Assembly: GCF_020166415.1 (NCBI RefSeq)
Contig: NZ_JAIQXV010000002.1
Location: 62,001-126,000 of the forward strand
Direction: 5' to 3'
DNA from: Deinococcus multiflagellatus
GTDB taxonomy: Bacteria > Deinococcota > Deinococci > Deinococcales > Deinococcaceae
Length of the DNA: 64,000 nucleotides
A program made the position numbers and the translations under genes. Of this stretch, positions 42,868 to 50,509 are shown piece by piece. Within the stretch, counting starts at the first letter, position 1. The number at the start of each line of letters is the position of its first letter. The notes beneath the pieces were generated by a model. It was not told where the DNA came from and did no database searches. It was given only the letters and a program-made list of their open reading frames with translations.

Positions 42868-43536
42868 TTAAGCCAGCGGCCCAGGCTCCTCGCCCCCGTG
42901 GGGCTGGCCCAGGGGCCGGATGTGCGCCGCCTCGGCGTAGGGGCCGGCGGGCGTGGAGAGGCGCAGGCCGCACAGCTGGCAGGTGTGGTCGTGCCATGCC
43001 TTGACCTGGGCGGCGTGACGGCTCAGGCGGCGCAGGCGGGTGGTGGCGTGCCGGTCAGGGGCCGCCGTGGCCGCTGTCGGCCCCTCGCTTTCCAGGGTCG
43101 CCTCACTCTCCAGCAGAAAGCGCCAGATGCGGTAGCCCGACCGCCCCACCTCATGCCAGAAGGCCGTGACCAGAAACAGGCCGTCGTAGCGGTAGGTGGC
43201 CCCGGCCACGCGCCGCACCACCCGCACCGGCTGACCCAGCAGGTGGCTGCGCGCCAGGGCGAGGTTGCCACGGGTCAGCAGCTGGTGGGCGGTCTGGGCC
43301 CCGGTCCGGGGGTCGCGCCCGCCCTCGCCGGTGTACAGAATCTGGTGGCCGCTGTCCTGGTCGTCCTCGTAGCCGCCAGACAGCACCACCGACACCGCGC
43401 CGCCCAGGGCCGTGCCTGCGATCCCCGCTTGCAGGGGGCGGTGCACGCCCGCCTCGCTCAGTGCCCGCCGCCCCTCAAAGAGGGTGCCGGGCGGGCAGCC
43501 GGGCAGCTCGCCCACCAGCGGGGCCGCCGCCTTCAC
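42868..43536 (-). CDS. SRA (YDG)-HNH restriction-like protein, truncated at the HNH domain
   Basis: 222 residues. GTG at 43536 overlaps the stop of the M32 gene (GTGA), fixing the start. The SRA/YDG domain that reads modified cytosines is complete (FEGRRALSEAGVHRPLQAGI, SVVLSGGYEDDQDSGHQILY, TRGNLALARSHLLGQPVRVV). A C-terminal HNH nuclease begins (CQLCGLRLSTPAGPYAEAAH, IRPLGQPH) but stops after GGEEPGPLA, before the usual Asn and final His with the second Cys/His pair. Palindromic sequence begins right at the stop, suggesting insertion or deletion removed the 3' end. Nuclease activity is probably lost; base binding may persist. Confidence 0.8.
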   Translation of the reverse strand: MKAAAPLVGELPGCPPGTLFEGRRALSEAGVHRPLQAGIAGTALGGAVSVVLSGGYEDDQDSGHQILYTGEGGRDPRTGAQTAHQLLTRGNLALARSHLLGQPVRVVRRVAGATYRYDGLFLVTAFWHEVGRSGYRIWRFLLESEATLESEGPTAATAAPDRHATTRLRRLSRHAAQVKAWHDHTCQLCGLRLSTPAGPYAEAAHIRPLGQPHGGEEPGPLA

Positions 43537-45029
43537 GCGCCTAGAGCGGCGTACTTCTGGCGCAGGTAGGCGAGGTAGGGTTCCACCGTCATGGGCTGGC
43601 CGGTCACGCGCTCCACCAGTTCGCCCGGGGCATAGCGGCGGCCCGGGGCGTACACATGCTCGCGCAGCCAGGCGTGCAGGCGCGAGAAATCGCCGCGCGC
43701 AATATCCGTGTCCAGGCCCGGGGTGGCCTGCCCGGCCGCCGCGTAGAACTGCGCGCTCAGCACGTTGCCAATCGTGTAGCCCTGAAAGGCCCCACCGATG
43801 CCGCCGCCGTACCAGTGCACGTCTTGCAGCACGCCGTCCACATCGCTGGGGGCCCGCAGGCCCAGGTTGGTTTCGTAGGCCGCGTGCCATGCGTCGGGCA
43901 GGTCGCGCACCGCGAGGCGCCCGGCCAGCAGTTCGCGCTCCAGTTCGTAGCGGATGATCACATGCAGGTTGTAGGTCAGCTCGTCGGCGTCGGTGCGGAT
44001 CAGGCTGCGGCGCACCACGTTCACGGCGCGGAACATCTCGTCTTCAGTCACGTCCGCCAGTTGCTCGGGGAAGGCATCCTGAAAGCGGCCAAACTGCCCC
44101 GCCCAGAAGGCGCGCGAGCGGCCCACGAGGTTTTCCCACAGCCGCGACTGGCTTTCATGCACGCCCGCGCTCACGCCGCCGCCCAGCGGCGTATCCAGGA
44201 ATTCCTCGGCCACGCCCTGCTCGTACATGGCGTGCCCGGCCTCGTGCAGGGTGGAATACAGGGCGTCGGTGGGGTCGTCCTCGCGCACCCGGGTGGTGAT
44301 GCGCACGTCGTGGGCGCCCAGGCGGGTCATGAAGGGGTGGGCGGTCAGGTCCTGGCGCCCGGCGGCCGTGTCGTAGCCGTAATCGCGCGCAATGGCCTCG
44401 CCCAGCGCCAGCTGGGTGGGCACGGGGTAGTGGCGGGCCAGGAAGTCGGTGCGCACCTGGGCCTGCGCGGCCTCGTCCACCATCGGCACCAGGGCCTGGC
44501 GCAGGGCGGTAAACACCTCGTCCACCTGTGCGGCGGCCATGCCCTCATCGGCGGCGTCAATGAAGTAGTCCATCGGCGTGGCGAATTCCGGGAAGTACGA
44601 GGCCATCTGCTGGCTGAGGTCCAGCGTTTTTTCGAGCAGCGGGGCCACGCGCGCAAAATCGTTGGCGGGCCGGGCCTGGGTCCAGGTGGAGTAGGTTTCG
44701 CCCGCATGGCCCGAGAAGGTCTGCACGAAGGCGCCCGGCAGCCGCGTGGCCCGGTCAAAGTTGCGCCGCGCCACGGCCAGCATGCGGGTCTGGGCCGGGC
44801 TCAGGTCGCCCAGCCCCTCTGCTTCGTCCAGCAGGCGGCCATAGGCGGCGCTGGTGGCGCGTTCGTGGCGCAGGCCCGAAAGCAGCGCGCTCTGCCGGGC
44901 GCGGCCCGCCGCCGCGCGGGGCGGCAGGTAGGTGCTGCGGTCCCAGCCCAGCAGGGCGCCTATGCCGCCCAGGTCCGCCAGGTCCTGCCAGTGGCGCGTG
45001 AGGGCCGTCCAGGTCTCCGGTTGTGTCAT
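43533..45029 (-). CDS. M32 family metallocarboxypeptidase
   Basis: 498 residues, family length. Removes C-terminal residues from peptides in the cytoplasm. Zinc motif LHEAGHAMYEQG (HEXXH), with the M32-typical GVHESQSRLWENLVGRS, and IRTDADELTYNLHVIIRYEL. ATG at 45029 is 7 nt after TACCCT (45037-45042). Translationally coupled to the downstream SRA-HNH gene. Resembles Thermus aquaticus carboxypeptidase TaqCP. Confidence 0.96.
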   Translation of the reverse strand: MTQPETWTALTRHWQDLADLGGIGALLGWDRSTYLPPRAAAGRARQSALLSGLRHERATSAAYGRLLDEAEGLGDLSPAQTRMLAVARRNFDRATRLPGAFVQTFSGHAGETYSTWTQARPANDFARVAPLLEKTLDLSQQMASYFPEFATPMDYFIDAADEGMAAAQVDEVFTALRQALVPMVDEAAQAQVRTDFLARHYPVPTQLALGEAIARDYGYDTAAGRQDLTAHPFMTRLGAHDVRITTRVREDDPTDALYSTLHEAGHAMYEQGVAEEFLDTPLGGGVSAGVHESQSRLWENLVGRSRAFWAGQFGRFQDAFPEQLADVTEDEMFRAVNVVRRSLIRTDADELTYNLHVIIRYELERELLAGRLAVRDLPDAWHAAYETNLGLRAPSDVDGVLQDVHWYGGGIGGAFQGYTIGNVLSAQFYAAAGQATPGLDTDIARGDFSRLHAWLREHVYAPGRRYAPGELVERVTGQPMTVEPYLAYLRQKYAALGA

Positions 45030-45092
45030 GGGGTTCAGGGTAGCGCGTTGATTCGGGGCAGCGCTGCGTTTTCGTCCATGCCACACTGCTTC

Positions 45093-46925
45093 ATGCCCAC
45101 CCCCCTGCCGCTGGAGGAACTTGCCGCCCTGCCCACCATCCTTGGCCTGGTCGTGTCCCCTGACGGCGAGCAGGTGGCCTTTTACGCCGACTGGACGGGC
45201 CGCTTCGAGCTGTATACCCTGCACCTGGGCACCCGCGAGCAGCGCCAGCACACCAACGGCGAGCTGCCGCGCACACCACGCACTGTGCCGGTCTGGGGCG
45301 CCGACAGCGCCCGCCTGTTTTTTGCCCGTGACGAGGGCGGCGATGAGCGCACCGCCCTGTTTGAGCTCCCTCTGGCGGGCGGCGCCGTCCGCCCGCTGTT
45401 CCACGCGCCGGGCAGCATGGACTACCCCGTTCAGGCGCACCCGAACGGCGCGCACCTGCTGGTCAACTCCACGCGGGGTGGGCAGCTGAACGTGTGGCGC
45501 TATGACCTGCGGGCAGAGGGCGAGGCCGCCTGGACCCCCCTGACCCAGCTCCCCAACACCACGCAGGCCGTGGCCTACAGCCCGGACGGCACCCGGATCA
45601 GCCTGAACACCAACGAGAGCCCCAACCTGCGGAACCTGGACGCCTATGTGCTGGACGAGGGTGCGGCCAGCCCACGACGGGTGTGGCAGGTACGCGAGGG
45701 CAGCCGCGACAGCGCCGGGCACTGGCACCCACAGGGTGAGCAGCTGGCCGTGAGCAGCGACGCCGACGGCCACAGCCGCGCCGGCATTCTGACGCTGGGC
45801 AGCGGTGAGGTGAGGTGGCTGACCCCGGCCGATGGTCAGACCGAGGAAACGCCTGGGCATTTCTCGCCGGACGGCCAGTGGTTACTGGTCACCCGCAGCG
45901 AACACAGCGCCGCGCTGCCCGTGCTGTACGCCACGGCGGGTGGAGAGGCGCGCACCTTGCACCTGCCGCCCGGCCTGACGGTGGGCGGCCAGTTTGCCCT
46001 GGGGGGTCGGGCGCTGCTGCTGCGCCACACCACGACGACCACCCGCCCCGACACCCTGCTGTACGACCTGGAGACCGATACCTTTGAGGTGCTGATGGCG
46101 GCCGGGCACGGCACCCTGGACCCCGCGCACTTCACGCCCGGGCAGTACATTCATTACCCCACCACGGATGGGCTGGAGGTGCCTGCCATCCTCTACACGC
46201 CCCAGGGCCTGAGCCCGCAGGGGCGCCACCCCGCGCTCATCTGCGCCCACGGCGGCCCCACGGCGCAGTTCTTCCGGGCCTTCGACGCCGAAGTCCAGTA
46301 TCTGGCCAGCCTGGGTTACACCGTCCTGTGCCCCAACGTGCGCGGCAGCACCGGCTACGGCGTGGCGTGGCGCGACGCCAACCTGAAAGACTGGGGCGGG
46401 CGCGACCTGGCCGACATTGCGGCGGGGGCGCAGTATCTGCGGGGGCTGCCCCACGTGGACCCCGCGCGCATTGGGCTCTTTGGGGTCAGCTACGGCGGCT
46501 ACCTCTCGTACCTGGCGCCGGTGAAATACCCGGACCTGTTCAAGGTCAGTGTGCCCATCGTGGGCATCACCGACCTGCACCAGCTGCACGCCGACAACAG
46601 CCGCGACATGCCGCAACTGGGCTATTACTTCCGCACCATGATGGGTGACCCGGTCGAGGACGCCGAACTGTGGCGCGACCGCAGCGCGGTGACCCACGCG
46701 CACGCCCTGAAGGCCCACCTCTTCATGATGCACGGCGCCAACGACCCCCGCTGCCCGGTCAATCAGGCACGCGGTTTCCGGGATGCCCTGCTGGCCACCG
46801 GGAAGCAGGAGGGCCAGGATTTCGAGTACATCGAATTCGCGGACCAGGGGCACGGCACCGCCGATATTGAAGGCAAAACGCGCAGCTACCGGCTGCTGGC
46901 CGACTATCTGAGGCGGCGCTTGTAG
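45093..46925 (+). CDS. S9 family serine peptidase (acylaminoacyl-peptidase-like)
   Basis: 610 residues. N-terminal seven-bladed propeller (about 10-340, with repeated SPDG motifs) gates an alpha/beta hydrolase domain. Catalytic triad: Ser in GVSYGGYLSYLAP, Asp in GANDPRCPV, His in DQGHGTAD. S9C enzymes take N-acylated or short peptides. CACACT lies 5 nt before the ATG. The long open frame upstream is antisense to the M32 gene and is not used. Divergent from M32. Confidence 0.94.
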   Translation: MPTPLPLEELAALPTILGLVVSPDGEQVAFYADWTGRFELYTLHLGTREQRQHTNGELPRTPRTVPVWGADSARLFFARDEGGDERTALFELPLAGGAVRPLFHAPGSMDYPVQAHPNGAHLLVNSTRGGQLNVWRYDLRAEGEAAWTPLTQLPNTTQAVAYSPDGTRISLNTNESPNLRNLDAYVLDEGAASPRRVWQVREGSRDSAGHWHPQGEQLAVSSDADGHSRAGILTLGSGEVRWLTPADGQTEETPGHFSPDGQWLLVTRSEHSAALPVLYATAGGEARTLHLPPGLTVGGQFALGGRALLLRHTTTTTRPDTLLYDLETDTFEVLMAAGHGTLDPAHFTPGQYIHYPTTDGLEVPAILYTPQGLSPQGRHPALICAHGGPTAQFFRAFDAEVQYLASLGYTVLCPNVRGSTGYGVAWRDANLKDWGGRDLADIAAGAQYLRGLPHVDPARIGLFGVSYGGYLSYLAPVKYPDLFKVSVPIVGITDLHQLHADNSRDMPQLGYYFRTMMGDPVEDAELWRDRSAVTHAHALKAHLFMMHGANDPRCPVNQARGFRDALLATGKQEGQDFEYIEFADQGHGTADIEGKTRSYRLLADYLRRRL

Positions 46926-46942
46926 GGCGCTACACTGGGCCT

Positions 46943-47782
46943 GTGGGCCACACTGCAGATCGCCGCGCTCCGTGGCGGGCCGCGCTGGGCGACATCATCT
47001 ACAACGCCGACACGCCCGCCGGGCGGGTGTTCGACCTGTTTCTGATCGCCGCCATTCTGGTGAGCGTGCTGGCGGTCATGCTGGACAGCGTGGCGCCCTT
47101 CCGGGTCCGGCACGCGGCGGCGCTGGACGCGGTGGAGTGGGCCCTGACGGGCCTCTTTTCCCTGGAATACCTCCTGCGGCTGATCACCGCGCGCCGGGCG
47201 TGGCATTACGCCCGCAGTTTCTTTGGCGTGGTGGACCTGCTGTCTATTCTGCCGGCCTATCTGGCGCTGCTTCTGCCCGGCGCCCAGTACCTGCTGATTA
47301 TCCGCGTGTTGCGGCTGCTGCGCATTTTCCGGGTGCTGAAACTGGTGCGCTACCTCAGCGAGGCCAGTGTGCTCACCCGGGCGCTGCAGGCCAGCCTCGC
47401 CAAGATCACAGTGTTTCTGGCGGTGGTGCTGACCTTGGTGGTCATTCTGGGCACCCTGATGTACGTGGTGGAAGGCCCCCAGCACGGCTTTACCAGCATT
47501 CCCACCAGCATCTACTGGGCAATTGTTACGCTCACCACCGTGGGCTACGGCGACATTGCCCCCAAGACGCCGCTGGGCAAAGGGCTGGCCTCGCTGGTGA
47601 TGATTCTGGGCTACGGCATCATTGCGGTGCCCACCGGCATTGTGACTGTGGGGCTGACCCAGGCGCAGCGCAGCGCCCGCCGTGAAGCCGCCCCGGCCGT
47701 GACCTGCGCGCGCTGTGGCCTCTCGCCCCACGAGCCTGACGCCCGGTACTGCCGCCGCTGTGGCGAGGGGTTACCCACCTGA
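46943..47782 (+). CDS. Voltage-gated K+ channel-like ion transporter with C-terminal zinc ribbon
   Basis: 279 residues. Six membrane helices: S1-S3, an arginine-rich S4 (IIRVLRLLRIFRVLKLVRYL), and the pore with selectivity filter TLTTVGYGD between S5 and S6, as in KvAP. It would pass K+ through the inner membrane in response to voltage. The C-terminus ends in CARCGLSPHEPDARYCRRCG, a zinc ribbon unusual for this family. GTG at 46943 stands 6 nt after TACACT (46931-46936), leaderless. Confidence 0.93.
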   Translation: MGHTADRRAPWRAALGDIIYNADTPAGRVFDLFLIAAILVSVLAVMLDSVAPFRVRHAAALDAVEWALTGLFSLEYLLRLITARRAWHYARSFFGVVDLLSILPAYLALLLPGAQYLLIIRVLRLLRIFRVLKLVRYLSEASVLTRALQASLAKITVFLAVVLTLVVILGTLMYVVEGPQHGFTSIPTSIYWAIVTLTTVGYGDIAPKTPLGKGLASLVMILGYGIIAVPTGIVTVGLTQAQRSARREAAPAVTCARCGLSPHEPDARYCRRCGEGLPT

Positions 47783-47818
47783 CGGAGGGGCTGGGGGAGA
47801 GGGTGAAGGTCCTCTGAC

Positions 47819-47951
47819 AGCGGTCTTCCGTTCCGCCCAGGGGAGGAAAGCACCCCCTCAGCTCCACTTCATTCGCTGTCTGTCGCGGTCACTCGCGCCG
47901 CTCGCACCACCTGACCTGCAGGGTTCACCTTCAGGTCAGATGGGGACCGCT
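47819..47951. repeat. Palindrome-ended intergenic element, copy B
   Basis: Begins AGCGGT, ends ACCGCT, with CTGACCT...CAGGTCAG hairpin inside. Shares CGCGGTCACTCGCGCCGCTCG, GGTTCACC and GGGGACCGCT with copy A at 19952-20072. Lies between the channel gene and kptA. Confidence 0.75.
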
Positions 47952-48032
47952 ATGACACCTGCGCCCCACGGCGGACCCGGAGATGCCCATCTGGCGGATG
48001 ACCCCGGCCACCTGCCCCGTCACACTGGCGCC

Positions 48033-48563
48033 ATGAACGACCGAACCCTCTCCAAGCGCCTCTCGTACCTGCTGCGCCACGCGCCGCACGAGGCGGGGCT
48101 GACCCTGGCCCCCGGCGGCTGGGTGCCGCTGGAGCCCCTGCTGGCCCACCTGCGCGTGACCCGCGCCGATGTGGAACGGGTGGTGGCCGGGAACGACAAA
48201 CAACGGTTCAGCCTGCGCGGCGACCAGATTCGGGCGAACCAGGGCCACAGCGTGCCGGTGGACCTGGAACTGGTGCCCCAGACGCCCCCAGAAGTCCTTT
48301 ACCACGGCACCCACCCCGCCGCCCTGGCGGCCATTGTGCAGGACGGCCTGCGCGCCATGAGCCGCCACCATGTCCACCTCTCGGCTGACCGCGAAACCGC
48401 TGCCCGCGTGGGCGCACGCCGGGGCAGGCCCGTGGTCCTGACCGTGCGCGCCGGGGCCATGCACGCTGCCGGCCACCTCTTTTACCGCAGCGAAAACGGC
48501 GTGTGGCTGGTGGACCGGGTGCCGCCTGAATTTCTGGCTGACCGGGCCACGGGGCCGCGCTAG
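48033..48563 (+). CDS. kptA: RNA 2'-phosphotransferase (Tpt1/KptA)
   Basis: 176 residues. Transfers an internal RNA 2'-phosphate to NAD+, releasing nicotinamide and ADP-ribose 1'',2''-cyclic phosphate. Family landmarks: LSKRLSYLLRHAPHEAGL, RANQGHSVPVD, VLYHGT and HVHLSAD. ATG at 48033 with CACACT 6 nt before it; the open frame upstream runs through repeat B. The stop codon TAG is part of the -10 box of the next gene, a sirtuin. The product ADP-ribose derivative could be a substrate for macro or Nudix proteins. Natural bacterial substrate unknown. Confidence 0.95.
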   Translation: MNDRTLSKRLSYLLRHAPHEAGLTLAPGGWVPLEPLLAHLRVTRADVERVVAGNDKQRFSLRGDQIRANQGHSVPVDLELVPQTPPEVLYHGTHPAALAAIVQDGLRAMSRHHVHLSADRETAARVGARRGRPVVLTVRAGAMHAAGHLFYRSENGVWLVDRVPPEFLADRATGPR

Positions 48564-48566
48564 CCT
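48561..48566 (+). promoter_or_regulatory. -10 box of the sirtuin gene, overlapping the kptA stop
   Basis: TAGCCT, 6 nt before the ATG at 48573. The kptA stop TAG forms its first three bases, so the sirtuin can be made independently of kptA as a leaderless mRNA. Confidence 0.6.
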
Positions 48567-48572
48567 GGGGCC

Positions 48573-49313
48573 ATGACGCCCGAACAGGCCCGCGCCGCCC
48601 TGAATGCCGCTTCCCGCGTGGCCGTGCTGACCGGCGCGGGCGTGAGTGCCGAGAGCGGCATTCCCACCTTCCGCGACGCCCAGACCGGCCACTGGGCGCG
48701 CTTTCGCCCCGAGGATCTGGCCAGCCCTGGCGCCTACCACCAGAACCCGGCGCTCGTGTGGGACTGGTACGCCGGGCGCTACCGCGACGTGCTGGCCGCC
48801 CAGCCGGGCGGCGCCCACCTGCGGCTGGCCGAACTGGAACGGCGCAAGGGCCAGGGTTTTTTCCTGGCCACCCAGAACGTGGACGGCCTGCACGGGCGCG
48901 CGGGCAGCGGCCAGGCGGGCGGGCGCCTGGTCGAACTGCACGGCAATCTGGTCAGCGGGCGCGACGAGGTGACGGGCGAAATCTTTCCCCTGCCCGCCCC
49001 GGATGAGCTGGTCACGCCGCCCACCTCGCCCCGGGGCCACCGCATGCGCCCCAACGTGGTGTGGTTTGGCGAATTCCTGCCCGAAGACGCCCTGGCCGAC
49101 GCGCAGCTGGCCTTTGCCCAGGCCGAGGTCGCGCTGGTGATCGGCACCAGCGGCGTGGTGTACCCGGCGGCGGGGCTGGCCTTTAAAACCCTGAACCGGG
49201 GCGGCGTGGTCATTGAACTCAACCCCGAGGCCACCGAGCTGACCCCCCACGTCACCTTCAGCCTGCGCGACGTGGCCTCGCGCGGCCTGGACACCCTGAT
49301 GGGCCCGGCCTGA
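48573..49313 (+). CDS. NAD-dependent protein deacylase, sirtuin
   Basis: 246 residues. Uses NAD+ to remove acyl groups from lysines, giving nicotinamide and O-acyl-ADP-ribose. Motifs: VLTGAGVSAESGIPTFRDA, TQNVDGLHGRAGS, ELHGNL with the catalytic His, VVWFGEFLP and VIGTSGVVYPAA. The four cysteines of the zinc ribbon are missing: the segment after ELHGNL (VSGRDEVTGEIFPLPAPDEL) contains none. A TAGCCT -10 box gives a leaderless start. Ten bases separate it from kptA, another NAD+-consuming enzyme. Confidence 0.94.
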   Translation: MTPEQARAALNAASRVAVLTGAGVSAESGIPTFRDAQTGHWARFRPEDLASPGAYHQNPALVWDWYAGRYRDVLAAQPGGAHLRLAELERRKGQGFFLATQNVDGLHGRAGSGQAGGRLVELHGNLVSGRDEVTGEIFPLPAPDELVTPPTSPRGHRMRPNVVWFGEFLPEDALADAQLAFAQAEVALVIGTSGVVYPAAGLAFKTLNRGGVVIELNPEATELTPHVTFSLRDVASRGLDTLMGPA

Positions 49314-49443
49314 AGCGGGTGGCCCGGGGCCCGGCCGCTCCGGGCACTGCGGGCACAGTGGCGGCCAGTTCCACCCACGGGCCAAACGACGGTCCTTCAA
49401 CTCTGTTGGGCCGCTGTCTTTCCAGAACGCGCACTTCGTTCGC

Positions 49444-49476
49444 CCCAGACCCATTGAGAGGAGAACCCGGTCTGGG
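49444..49476. terminator. Terminator between convergent sirtuin and tandem Nudix genes
   Basis: CCCAGACC pairs with GGTCTGGG over a 17-nt loop and is followed by TTTCGCTGT on the plus strand. Sits in the 170-bp convergent gap. Confidence 0.6.
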
Positions 49477-49484
49477 TTTCGCTG

Positions 49485-50480
49485 TCAGACGGGCGCCGAC
49501 GCGGCATCCTGCGCCCGGCGCCACCAGTTCACCTGGGCCTGGACCAGTGGGCCACTCAGGGCGTCATCAGCGGGCAGTTCGTGCATACCGAACCAGCCCA
49601 CCTCCAGCACCTCGCCGGGCTGCGGCACCAGCTCGCCGCTGACCCCCTGGGCGCGGTACAGCACCGACACGTTGTCCACCACGTCCCCGTTGGGGTAGGT
49701 AAAGCGGTATTCGGGCCCGGCGAACATGTCCAGGGGCGTCAGGGTCTGCGCGCGCAGGCCGGTTTCTTCGAGGAGCTCGCGCGCGGCCGTCTCCTCGAAG
49801 TGTTCGCCGGGTTCCAGAAAGCCGCCCGGCAGGGTCCAGCGCCGGGTGTGGCCGTGGCGCAGCAGGAGCAGCCGGCCCTCGTCGTCGGTGACCAGCACGC
49901 TGGCGCCGGGGGCGGGCCAGGGGCGTGGCCCGATCACCCGGCGCAGGTCCAGCAGAAAGTGGCCGAGTGGGGGCGGCGGCGGGGTGGGGGCCAGCGGTAG
50001 GGGGGGCAGGCCCGCCCAGCCGCGCAGCAGGGTCATGGACGCGCGGTTGGCGTTGCTGCTCAGCGGCGGCAAGTCGTCCAGCGGAAACCAGCGCAGCTCC
50101 AGGGTTTCGCCGCTGTCGTCGGGCTGGGCATGGTCCAGCGCCGACGCGGGCAGGGTGCCGTGGGCCCGCAGGCCCACCACGTAAATCTCGTCGCCGTGCG
50201 GGTAGCGGTGGTACAGCGCCGGGCCACTCTGCAGGCCGTCCGGCAGGGGCAGCAGGCGCAGGTTCTCGCAGTGCAGGCCAGTTTCTTCGAGCAGCTCGCG
50301 CCGCGCGCCGCTCAGAAAGTCCTCGCCGGGCTCCAGGGCGCCGCCGGGCTCGCTCCACAGGCCGTCGTCGCCCCGGCGCTGCAGCAGCACCCGGCCCTGC
50401 TCGTCCTGCAGCAGCACGCCCACGGCGGCGCCCACTAGGGGGCGGGTGCCCCACACCTTGCGCAGTGCCATCAGGTTCAT
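49485..50480 (-). CDS. Protein with two Nudix domains
   Basis: 331 residues. Two complete Nudix domains joined by a proline-rich linker (about 163-178). Box 1: GGALEPGEDFLSGARRELLE then ETGL; box 2: GGFLEPGEHFEETAARELLE then ETGL. Both keep the metal-binding glutamates. Tandem Nudix enzymes are uncommon; substrates may be nucleoside diphosphate sugars, ADP-ribose or capped nucleotides. ATG at 50480 is 7 nt after TAGGGT (50488-50493). Only 29 bp separate it from the divergent LpxB-like gene. Confidence 0.92.
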   Translation of the reverse strand: MNLMALRKVWGTRPLVGAAVGVLLQDEQGRVLLQRRGDDGLWSEPGGALEPGEDFLSGARRELLEETGLHCENLRLLPLPDGLQSGPALYHRYPHGDEIYVVGLRAHGTLPASALDHAQPDDSGETLELRWFPLDDLPPLSSNANRASMTLLRGWAGLPPLPLAPTPPPPPLGHFLLDLRRVIGPRPWPAPGASVLVTDDEGRLLLLRHGHTRRWTLPGGFLEPGEHFEETAARELLEETGLRAQTLTPLDMFAGPEYRFTYPNGDVVDNVSVLYRAQGVSGELVPQPGEVLEVGWFGMHELPADDALSGPLVQAQVNWWRRAQDAASAPV

Positions 50481-50487
50481 GGCGCCC

Positions 50488-50502
50488 ACCCTACGCTAGC
50501 CT
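50488..50502. promoter_or_regulatory. Back-to-back -10 boxes for divergent leaderless genes
   Basis: Minus-strand TAGGGT (50488-50493) and plus-strand TAGCCT (50497-50502) are 3 bp apart, each 7 nt from its start codon. The -35 region of each must lie inside the other gene. Confidence 0.6.
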
Positions 50503-50509
50503 GCAGGGC

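Noticed and set aside
43656..45092. In-frame N-terminal extension of the S9 peptidase
   Set aside because: Antisense to the M32 gene; the real start at 45093 begins the peptidase domain and has a -10-like box.
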